Origin: Sipunculus nudus | Taxonomy: Eukaryota > Annelida > Sipuncula > Golfingiida > Sipunculidae | Direction: 5' to 3' | Assembly (NCBI GenBank): GCA_026874595.1 | Contig: CM049322.1 | Coordinates: forward strand, 1,225,900-1,289,899 | Length of the DNA: 64,000 bases | Part shown: positions 48,801 to 57,700 of the stretch, piece by piece | How the letters are laid out: the number at the start of each line of letters is the position of its first letter | Numbering within the stretch: the first letter of the stretch is position 1 | Program-made: the position numbers and the translations under genes | The notes under the pieces: model-generated | What the model was told of the DNA's origin: nothing | Databases searched by the model: none | Seen by the model: only the letters and a program-made list of their open reading frames with translations

Positions 48801-49368
48801 CCACCACGAGCCCTGTGGAGAAATTTCTATAGGGGCCTCGGCCCCAGTGGAGACCCTCTGTCGGGATCTGAACGATCCCCTAGTGCTTTGACATGCGTTG
48901 CACACCTGTGGCTTTTCCAGTACCGATGATTTCCGATGAACACTCTTTAACCATTCACATGGGTCTCCGATCCCAACCAGGACTCCCCTGTTCCCCCCCG
49001 CCGGGCGATCCTACCCAGAACTCCCCTGTTCCCCCCCCGCCAGGCGATCCCACCCAGAACTCCCCTGGTCCCCCCCCCCCCCCCCCCCGGTAAACCCTAC
49101 TGACCTTTCATCTCTAACCTCGACGACCCAGACCGACCTTTCACATCCTACCGACTCTTCTTCCCCCCCCCCCTGCCGGCGATCCCCAAACCTACAACTG
49201 GTCTACTTCTGACTTGAACCACACAACCGACCCCTGGTGGCCACAAGCCCACAACTCTACTACTTCTTGACATAAGGCAGAGGGAGGGGCCGCCCCCTCC
49301 CCCCCTCAAGTCCCCCCCTCCCCCATAGGGGAGCCGTCTGGGAGCCAAAAGCGCCCATAGAGGTATAA

Positions 49369-49441
49369 CGTCCCTGGGTGGGCTCGAACCACCAACCTTC
49401 CGATTAACAGCCGGACGCGCTAACCATTGCGCCACAGGGAC
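49369..49441 (-). tRNA. tRNA-Asn (GTT)
   Basis: 73-nt eukaryotic-type tRNA on the minus strand: 7-bp acceptor (GTCCCTG / CAGGGAC), A box TGGCGCAATGG, D arm, anticodon GTT (49406-49408) in a CTGTTAATC loop, B box GGTTCGAGCCC and discriminator G. No CCA is encoded, as expected for eukaryotes. A TTTT pol III terminator follows on the minus strand near 49347-49351. Close to metazoan tRNA-Asn genes in every conserved position I can recall. It lies within the right arm of the palindrome, absent from the left arm. Confidence 0.95.
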
Positions 49442-49605
49442 TACATGCTTTGTGTACGTGAGTTTCTTATGTTATCATGAATAGGTACTGTTCCTTGATT
49501 TGATTGGCTGATGGAAAGTGTGACGTCACAGACACAGGGGAGCCGTCTGGGACCTAAAAGCGCCCATAGAGCGCTCTCAACTGATACTATTATAGAGCCG
49601 GCCTG

Positions 49606-49613
49606 CTTATATA
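49606..49613 (-). promoter_or_regulatory. Inward-facing TATA box, right arm
   Basis: TATATAAG on the minus strand, mirror of 46235-46242. Confidence 0.5.
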
Positions 49614-49630
49614 GTAGGGTTGTGGACACA

Positions 49631-49800
49631 TTTAATCTTTGGTGTGTGTGTTACTCGTGGAATGTTTGAGGCATATTTTTCCTAAAATTTTAGCAGGTAT
49701 TTCGTAAATGTCATGTAGACCGTTGTCCGGCAAAGGGCTATTTTGTTGTGTTGACCAGTGCTGTATGAGGCAGCGCCCCCTATCGTATGTTACAGGAACT
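49631..49800 (-). repeat. Diverged partial copy of the 279-bp repeat
   Basis: Reverse-complement match to the 3' ~170 bases of the 279-bp unit (ACCAAAGATT, GCCGGACAACGGTCTAC landmarks), extending the inverted-repeat relationship beyond the palindrome. Confidence 0.8.
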
Positions 49801-49924
49801 ATTTTAACCATGTCCACAGAGGAGATATGTGTAACAGATTTAATATCTGAGTCAGACTTAGAATGACTGAATGCTGGCATCTTGGTGGATCGTGAAATAT
49901 GTTTCGATAGCATGGAGTCTATCA

Positions 49925-49979
<55 letters not shown>

Positions 49980-50782
49980 ACATTTTTAATGATGGCATGT
50001 AAAATGGGCGTACCGAAAATATAAAGCCATATTTATTCAAGATAGGGCTGGTTCGAAATTGACCATTGTGGAACATCTGCGATTTATTAATTCATCAACC
50101 CGGTCTCGTTCTTACGTGGGATAAATGGTGAGTCTGTATCCTGCATATATGAAATACTGTATGTTTACGTATCGAAAAGTCCCGTGCATAGTTTGTCTGT
50201 AAAAGGCCCTGTGGCGGTGTTTTCATGTTACAGACCGTTGGACTGTGGGTCACGTAACATTAGCCTAGAACAGGACGGGAAAACTGTGATCAATAGTGTT
50301 GTTTACGTTATATCACATACCATACAGACGCTGTCGTACAATGTCCTTTTAAGAAAACAACAAGCCGTACGTTTGAGACTAATATCTATTGTTAAGCCGT
50401 ATAATAATATATATATCATCATCCTTTAAACGTACCAAGTGGGTTTATTTTTGTATGTTGTTATACTCCACTTGCCTGGTTTGTTTTTACCTCAACATAA
50501 TCTTTGTCACGATCACTGGTAAACAACATGATTAATCAGTCTAAACACAACTATTTTGCGTGACTCACAGTGTAACACGACACGTTGTTGTGGGTTAGTC
50601 TAAATGTTAAGCATACTTTCAGAAGGACAACGCACATATATAAAGCCCCAAATCGGCCGCGTTTACTGTCACACTGTCTCTTGTGGTCGAAACGTGAGGG
50701 ATAGGCTGCACCACGCACATAGTGGTGACATGTTTCATTTCATTCTGCGTCTTGTAAACTGCGATTGGTAGTCGTACCAATA
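49801..50782. other. Intergenic with (TA)n microsatellite and a TATA box
   Basis: No convincing gene in ~980 bases. (AT)n of ~23 units at 49932-49977. TATATAAA at 50637-50644 is the promoter for the gene at 50783. The 81-codon plus-strand frame near 50184 lacks supporting signals. Confidence 0.5.
49932..49977. repeat. (AT)n microsatellite
   Basis: About 23 consecutive AT dinucleotides. Confidence 0.95.
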
Positions 50783-51058
50783 ATGAACGTGGTGGTTGTC
50801 GATACAGACACTGGGCTCACGACAACACACCTGGTGAACAGGAACAACTGCGATAGGCGGTATCTTGCCAAAGAAAACGTGTTTGGACAGGGAGGGTGTA
50901 GAAAACTGACCGTCGGGTCCGTCGAATGGGATAACATGTTTTTCTCTTCTGGACAGCCATATCCAACACATCACTGCCATTTCCATTTCATGGGTGTTGA
51001 CTTTTGTGGTTTAGAGAAGAGACACGTTATCTACAAATCTGACATCAAAGACAAGTGA
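50783..51058 (+). CDS. Small hypothetical protein (91 aa)
   Basis: ATG 50783 (MNVVVVDTDTG); the six-codon longer frame starts with TTG. TATATAAA is 140 bases upstream, and the stop codon TGA overlaps an AATAAA (51058-51063), giving a compact complete unit. Beta-rich, with four Cys and an HHCHFHF cluster that might bind metal. No signal peptide or family recognised. Confidence 0.6.
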   Translation: MNVVVVDTDTGLTTTHLVNRNNCDRRYLAKENVFGQGGCRKLTVGSVEWDNMFFSSGQPYPTHHCHFHFMGVDFCGLEKRHVIYKSDIKDK

Positions 51059-51486
51059 ATAAACGACACGCACCTCAAAAGACGACAAGGGGATCTACAT
51101 CGAACGTGTTATATAACATACGGGACTACAATGGCGTGTAGTGCTTGGCACAACCACACTGTCATAATATATACAATTTACACTGCTGGTGGCTTTACAA
51201 ACCAGGCGGCAGAAAATGAGGAGGTTATATTTGAGTTAGAGTTCCTTGGAGCGAGCTGAGAAACACGTAGATATAACAGCATACAGACTCATCAGCCGCA
51301 CATACCCGCTTACTTCAGAAACATTATAACCGCGTAAACATAATGCAATTTAGCGAAACTGCGTCATATGACTATATTTGTTTTGGAGGGACAGTTATAT
51401 CGCGTGGCTGCCGCACTACGAGTCAGGGCGTGCAATGCGGGACGCTTGTGAGCAGCAAACGTACGAATAACGCGCTTTCGGCAAAG
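51059..51486. promoter_or_regulatory. Upstream region of the first Ig/FN3 gene
   Basis: No gene seen. Contains a GTCATATGAC palindrome at 51364-51373 and GTTATATC near 51389, aligned in position and flanking sequence with the GTCACGTGAC/TATATAT module of the second copy (52789-52818). The open frame from ATG 51343 into the gene is the untranslated leader on this reading. Confidence 0.5.
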
Positions 51487-52311
51487 ATGACACCGCTGCT
51501 GCCGATGTTGCATCTGTTCACACTGTTGGCAGGCTGCCTTTATGTGATTGAAGGCAGTCGCACAGTCACTTTCCATAACTACGAGTCTTACACATCGGAT
51601 AAACAGATGTGCTCCGACCCTTACCAGTATCGAATCGAGGCGTACGACAACAAAACACTGGAGTTCGGCGATGGTGACACGATCACTGTGCGGTGCCGTT
51701 TGGGATGCAACGTTAACAAGGAAGACCCTTGCCCTTCGGTTACGACCATGGGGTTCGGACTGTCTACAGGAGTACTCGAGCTGTTCAATATGTCGTCGCC
51801 GAGAGTGTTCGTAGAAAATTCCACCTCTGGACGGACGAATGCCTTGTTCAACATATCCGCCGACGAATTGCCCAACGGATTCTCTGCCGTGTATTGCGGC
51901 TGTGGCTGTTTTGTTTGCTCCGCCCTGAGAAGCAGCGCCCTCTATTTGAAGGTGGTGGACACGGCCGCCCCAAAGAAACCCTCGCAGCCGAAGCAGGTCA
52001 CGAAAACTCTCAAAACTAATTCTGTGACATGGAACCGCCCTGCCGCTCCTGGAACATACCGGTACAAAGTGATCTACCAAAAGGTCCCTGACACAGTAAA
52101 TCCACCGGGCACCTCGGTTTACGATCCAACCTACAGGTGGGTTCCTCAGGTAGAGACCCACGTCCACACCGTTGCCACCACTTCTGCGAAGCTCGTCCAT
52201 GCCAAACCGTCCACCAAGTATCTCGTGTACGTGTCCGCAGAAGTGAACGGCACGAACCGTTGGTCCACGATATCGCGAGGTGGTTTCATAACTCCCGAAC
52301 CATGTCCTTAA
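51487..52311 (+). CDS. Secreted Ig-like/FN3-domain protein, copy 1 (274 aa)
   Basis: Start at ATG 51487 (MTPLLPMLHLFTLLAGCLYV), which yields a signal peptide and matches the start of the downstream paralogue; an in-frame ATG at 51343 would bury it. Residues ~25-155 form a Cys-rich Ig-like domain (CRLGC, then YCGCGCFVC). Residues ~160-270 form a fibronectin type III domain: SVTWNRP, YRYKVIY and a TKYLVYVSAEVNG strand. Four N-glycosylation sites. No TM segment or GPI-like tail, so probably secreted. This architecture resembles soluble cytokine-receptor decoys, but the ligand is unknown. Confidence 0.82.
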   Translation: MTPLLPMLHLFTLLAGCLYVIEGSRTVTFHNYESYTSDKQMCSDPYQYRIEAYDNKTLEFGDGDTITVRCRLGCNVNKEDPCPSVTTMGFGLSTGVLELFNMSSPRVFVENSTSGRTNALFNISADELPNGFSAVYCGCGCFVCSALRSSALYLKVVDTAAPKKPSQPKQVTKTLKTNSVTWNRPAAPGTYRYKVIYQKVPDTVNPPGTSVYDPTYRWVPQVETHVHTVATTSAKLVHAKPSTKYLVYVSAEVNGTNRWSTISRGGFITPEPCP

Positions 52312-52941
52312 CACTATCTGAATGTCAAACGCGATTTCATAGTCTTTTGAGCGAGGATCTTCCAATATGGACCTTACGCTGTTTACGTTTTGAATAGATT
52401 CACAAGACAATCTTTGGTTTTTAATGTACATAGACGTTTGCATATAGAGTCAATTAATGTTTTATTGTATGATGGCCGATAACATGTTTTCTGTTCTTTT
52501 GTATGTACCGTGTTTCACGTATATCTGTGTTTACATTTGATCTATGCCGATCACATTTGATTGTTTCTCGTAATTGTATCTGTTGTGGTTTTTTTGTCGT
52601 TTGTATTTATACTGGAATGTACCCTGATGCCGATATTGTTACGTCGCTTGCACCAGGAACATCGTAAGATAATATGAATCAGATATTGTTACGTCGCTTG
52701 CACCAGGACCACCGCCAGATAATATGAAGCAGCAAAAACACGTCGGGTGATTATTTGTTTTGTTCTATGGAGGGTTCATGTTTCCGATGTCACGTGACGG
52801 TACTCGCATGTTATATATGTGGTCGCAGCACGTCGACTCAGATCATTTTAAACGGGACGCTGGTGAGAAGCAAGCGTGCAGCAAACGGTCTCCAGCCCTT
52901 ACCGTTGACTGTACGTAAGACAAACCAGGAAGGGAGACAAT
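52312..52941. other. Intergenic with 50-bp direct repeat and promoter
   Basis: No gene seen in ~630 bases. Two ~50-bp direct repeats at about 52631-52730 start GATATTGTTACGTCGCTTGC. The promoter module follows at 52789-52818. Confidence 0.6.
52789..52818 (+). promoter_or_regulatory. E-box/TATA promoter module of the second Ig/FN3 gene
   Basis: GTCACGTGAC at 52789-52798 and TATATAT at 52812-52818, 14 bases apart, ~125 bases before the ATG at 52942. Confidence 0.55.
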
Positions 52942-53778
52942 ATGAGACCGCTACTGCCGTTGTTGCAACTGTTCACACTGTTTTTCTGCTTATATCTGGT
53001 TGAGGGCCGCCGCACCGTCACGTTTTATGATTACGGCTTTTATGGCTCGGAGGACAGAATATGCTCCGACCGTTACCAGTATTTGATAGAGCCGTACGAC
53101 AACGCAAATCAGGTGTTCGGCGATGGTGACACGATCACTGTGCGGTGCCGTTTGGGATGCAAGGAAAACGCTGTTCACAAGGAAGACCCTTGCCCTTCGG
53201 TTACGACCATGGGGTTCGGACTGTCAACAGGAGTACTCGACCTGTACAATATGTCGTCGCCCAGAGTGTTCGTTGAAAATTCCACCTCTGGGCGGGTGAA
53301 TGCCTTGTTCAACATATCCGCCGACGAACTGCCCAACGGGATATCGGCCGTTTATTGCGGCTGTGGCTGTTTTGCATGTTCGAAGTTGAGAAGCCGCGCC
53401 CTCTATTTAAAAGTGAAAGACTCGGCCGCTCCAACTAAACCCTCGCGCCCGGTGCAAGGTACGAAAACCGTCAAAACAAATTATGTGACATGGAAACGTC
53501 CCGCCACCCCTGGAAGATACCGGTACAAAGTGATCTACACAAGGGTCCCTGTCAGTGCCAATTCACGAGGCAGCAGCTCTGTTTACGATCCAACCTACAG
53601 GTGGGTGCCTCAGATCAAGAGACACGTCCACATCGTTTACACCAATTCTGCGGCCCTCGTCCATGCCGTGCCGGCTACAATGTACGTGGTGTCCGTGTAT
53701 GCAGAGGTTAACGGCACCAATCGCTGGTCCCGTATATCGCGACCCGGTTTCTTCAAAACACCAGACCCTCGCCAATAA
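52942..53778 (+). CDS. Secreted Ig-like/FN3-domain protein, copy 2 (278 aa)
   Basis: Tandem paralogue of the preceding gene, about 75% identical by eye. Signal peptide MRPLLPLLQLFTLFFCLYLV; the Ig-like domain with the same Cys pattern has a four-residue insertion near residue 72. The FN3 domain shows YVTWKRP, YRYKVIY and MYVVSVYAEVNG. The block from CPSVTTMGFG to ISADELPNG is almost identical between copies, while the C-terminal FN3 surface differs more. AATAAA overlaps the stop codon (53774-53779). No TM segment. Confidence 0.84.
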   Translation: MRPLLPLLQLFTLFFCLYLVEGRRTVTFYDYGFYGSEDRICSDRYQYLIEPYDNANQVFGDGDTITVRCRLGCKENAVHKEDPCPSVTTMGFGLSTGVLDLYNMSSPRVFVENSTSGRVNALFNISADELPNGISAVYCGCGCFACSKLRSRALYLKVKDSAAPTKPSRPVQGTKTVKTNYVTWKRPATPGRYRYKVIYTRVPVSANSRGSSSVYDPTYRWVPQIKRHVHIVYTNSAALVHAVPATMYVVSVYAEVNGTNRWSRISRPGFFKTPDPRQ

Positions 53779-54730
53779 ATCTGGTTGAATGTCGGAGTCG
53801 TTTTCATAATATTCCGTGCAAGGATGTTCTTCATGGACATTACGTGGTTTTGCTTTTGATTACCTTTCACCGCATGTACTTTTGTTTTTGTTGTAGTTAA
53901 TGTTTTTGCATATCTTGCCATACAATAATGTGTTTGTCCAGTGGCGTTTTAAAGTATGCGCCTATATCAATCAATATATTTGTTTTCCACATTAAAAGAT
54001 GTGCTGATTATATCTACTTGTCTTCGTGGTTTTTCTTTCGGTTATGGTAAGCGTTTGTATATGTGTGCGTGTGTGTGTATGTGGACTTGTATGTCGTCCG
54101 CTTAATATGATACTGGAATATCACCATCGCCTGTATGGTTACTGTACGTAGGACAACGCCCCACACGCCTCAAAACCTTTTTGCCCTAACCTCCCACCAG
54201 CGTACATATGCAGTTATTTAATGACAGTAAGCGAAGCCGATATATGAGCTTTGGACGACATAACAAAAGTAGTGCCGTAGAGCTACCAGTATTTTAGATA
54301 TACATGTGATCGTAAAAAAAACTATCATATTGCCGGGAAATGATAATAACTGGCATGATATATATCAGTGTTGCGCGTGGACGATATGTCCCTGTGGACG
54401 AAAAGGCACCACAGACGTTGATCACAACCGCATCACATTTCAAAATGCTGCGGATGAACCTTTAGACAAAGATCACCATGATGCATTAAAACAGCCAGCA
54501 CATTAACTTGTTTAGCACATCCGACTGCCTGGTCAGTCGTGCAATATTTTATACTGGACACAGAGCGCGTGAATCTGCGGTGGACGAAAAGAACTGTGGA
54601 CGAAACGTCCGTTACAATATTCCTGTGGGCGAACCGGACCTGTGGAGAAACAGGTGGTTGGACAAAGAGGCGAGCACAAAAAGATCTGGGGACGAAACAT
54701 CTATAACCCGCCTAATATTATATTATATCT
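53779..54730. other. Intergenic transition to satellite
   Basis: No convincing gene in ~950 bases. AT-rich with a GT-rich stretch near 54056-54080. Short near-repeats of a GTGGACGAAA-type motif occur at about 54395-54410 and 54580-54610, shortly before the satellite starts. Confidence 0.45.
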
Positions 54731-57700
54731 TCAGAATATGGTTGCAAATCGCCTTTATGGAGACATAGTTTCTTTGCTTACATTTTGCTTACGCTTTGCT
54801 TATGCTTTGCTTACGAAGAAAACACCACCGATTTTAAGCATTATTCTACAAATACTCACAAATACTACCCATAGGGACACAGACTGGTTGACTGGCTACA
54901 TAATAATACCTGTTAGTGGTCAGTACTCTAAATATTAGGGGTCAAATCGTACAATCAAAATCAGAAATAGCTATTACTTCTCCATTTCTAAAAGTGATAT
55001 AATCTAATTTAGGGACCCATTTTTCTCTTTTAACCTCAATAATCAATAGTTTTTTTACCATATTCGACATAAATAGACTGCTGGGAAGTCTAACATTATA
55101 TTATTTCTTCGGAAAATGGTCGGAAAACGCATTTATGGAGACATAGTTCCTTTGCTTACACTTTGCTTACGCTTTGCTTATGCTTTTATTACGGTGAAAA
55201 CACCAAAGAACTCAAGCATTTTTCTGCAAATACAGACAAGTATGAACCATAGGGACACAGCCTGGTTCCCTGGCTACACAATAGTGCCTGTTAGTCATCA
55301 TGAATCTAAAAATTAAGGGTCAAACCGTTCTATCTAAATCAGAAATAGATAATACTATTAATTTCACAAAGTGATAATATTGAGTTTAGGGAGCCATTTT
55401 TCTTTTTTACCTGAATTGATCAACAGTTATGATCCAAATTCGACATAAATAGACTCTTGAGACCCTAATATTATATTATATCTTCAGAATATGGTTGCAA
55501 ATCGCCTTTATGGAGACATAGTTTCTTTGCTTACATTTTGCTTACGCTTTGCTTATGCTTTGCTTACGAAGAAAACACCACAGATTTTAAGCATTTTTCT
55601 ACAAACACTCACAAATACTACCCATAGGGACACTGACTGGTTCACTGGCTACACGAAAATACCTGTTAGTGGTCAGTACTCTAAATATTAGGGGTCAAAT
55701 CGTACAATCAAAATCAGAAATAGCTATTACTTCTCAATTCTAAAAGTGATATAATCTAATTAAGGGACCCGTTTTTCTCTTTTAACCTCAACAATCAAAC
55801 GTTTTTATACCATATTCGACATAAATAGACTGCTGGGAAGTCTAACATTATATTATTTCTTCGGAAAATGGTCGGAAAACGCATTTTTGGAGACATAGTT
55901 CCATTGCTTACACTTTGCTTACGCTTTGCTTATGCTTTTATTACGGTGAAAACACCAAAGAACTCAAGCAATTTTTTGGAAATACAGACAAGTATGAACC
56001 ATAGGGACACAGTCTGGTTCCCTGGCTACACAATAGTGCCTGTTAGTCATCACGAATCTAAAAATTAAGGGTCAAACCGTTCTATCTAAATCAGAAATAG
56101 ATAATACTATTAATTTCAAAAAGTGATAATATTGAGTTTAGGGAGCCATTTTTCTTTTTTACCTCAATTGATCAACAGTTATGTTCCTTCGACATAGATA
56201 GACTCTTGGAGAGCCTAATATTATATTATATCTTCAGAATATGGTTGCAAATCGCCTTTATGGAGACATAGTTTCTTTGCTTACATTTTGCTTACGCTTT
56301 GCTTATGCTTTGCTTACGAAGAAAACACCACCGATTTTAAGCATTATTCTACAAATACTCACAAATACTACCCATAGGGACACAGACTGGTTCACTGGCT
56401 ACATAATAATACCTGTTAGTGGTCAGTACTCTAAATATTAGGGGTCAAATCGTACAATCAAAATCAGAAATAGCTATTACTTCTCCATTTCTAAAAGTGA
56501 TATAATCTAATTTAGGGACCCATTTTTCTCTTTTAACCTCAATAATCAAAAGTTTTTTTACCATATTCGACATAAATAGACTGCTGGGAAGTCTAACATT
56601 ATATTATTTCTTCGGAAAATGGTCGGAAAACACATTTATGGAGACATAGTTCCTTTGCTTACACTTTGCTTACGCTTTGCTTATGCTTTGCTTACGGTGA
56701 AAATACAGACAAGTATGAACCATAGGGACACAGCCTGGTTCCCTGGCTACACAATAGTGCCTGTTAGTCATCATGAATCTAAAAATTAAGGGTCAAACCG
56801 TTCCATCTAAATCAGAAATAGATAATACTATTAATTTCAAAAAGTGATAATATCGGGATTAGGGACCCATTTTTCTTTTTTACCTGAATTGATCAACAGT
56901 TATGTTCCAAATTCGACATAGATAGACTCTTGGAGAGCCTAATAATATATTATATCTTCAGAATATGGTTGCAAATCGCCTTTATGGAGACATAGTTCCT
57001 TTGCTTACATTTTGCTTACGCTTTGCTTATGCTTTGCTTACGAAGAAAACACCACCGATTTTAAGCATTATTCTACAAATACTCACAAATACTACCCATA
57101 GGGACACAGATTGGTTTACTGGCTACATAATAATACCTGTTAGTGGACAGTACTCTAAATATTAGGGGTCAAATCGTACAATCAAAATCAGAAATAGCTA
57201 TTACTTCTCAATTCTACAAGTGATATAATCTAATTTAGGGACCCATTTTTCTCTTTTAACCTCAACAATCAAAAGTTTTTATACCATATTCGACATAAAT
57301 AGACTGCTGGGAAGTCTAACATTATATTATTTCTTCGGAAAATGGTCGGAAAACGCATTTATGGAGACATAGTTCCTTTGCTTACACTTTGCTTACGCTT
57401 TGCTTATGCTTTTAATACGGTGAAAACACCAAAGAACTCAAGCAATTTTTTGGAAATACAGACAAGTATGAACCATAGGGACACAGCCTGGTTCCCTGGC
57501 TACACAATAGTGCCTGTTAGTCATCACGAATCTAAAAATTAAGGGTTAAACCGTTCTATCTAAATCAGAAATAGATAATACTATTAATTTCAAAAAGTGA
57601 TAATATTGAGTTTAGGGAGCCATTTTTCTTTTTTACCTCAATTGATCAACAGTTATGTTCCTTCGACAAAGAGGGACTCTTGGAGAGCCTAATATTATAT

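Larger units (their letters stand above)
46218..49630. repeat. ~3.4-kb imperfect palindrome (large inverted repeat)
   Basis: The left arm (46218 to ~48070) is matched in reverse complement by the right arm (~48136 to 49630). The outermost arm segments read GTCCACAACCCTACTATATA on the left strand and its complement at the right end. Further matched blocks are a GAGAGCGCTC element, a G-run/CGGCCCCTCCCTC block, a ~170-base block with GGTCGGTTGG, the TACTGGxAAAGCCAxxGGTGTGCAACGC block, and tandem 106-bp units. The centre is a hairpin near 48071-48135. The arms have unequal copy number (about 11 versus 6 units), and the right arm carries a tRNA-containing insertion. It could be a foldback element or a herpesvirus-type inverted repeat junction. 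Confidence 0.85.

Noticed and set aside
46052-48905. Many ORFs with repeated PRPQG/GGEAPIRNY-type peptides
   Set aside because: They arise because the 106-bp units rotate through three frames with few stops; same peptides recur in all frames and on both strands, with no promoter or codon bias.
51364-52443. Minus-strand 359-codon ORF opposite the Ig/FN3 gene
   Set aside because: Arg/Val/His-rich antisense frame with no signal peptide; the sense frame has a signal peptide, domains and a paralogue.
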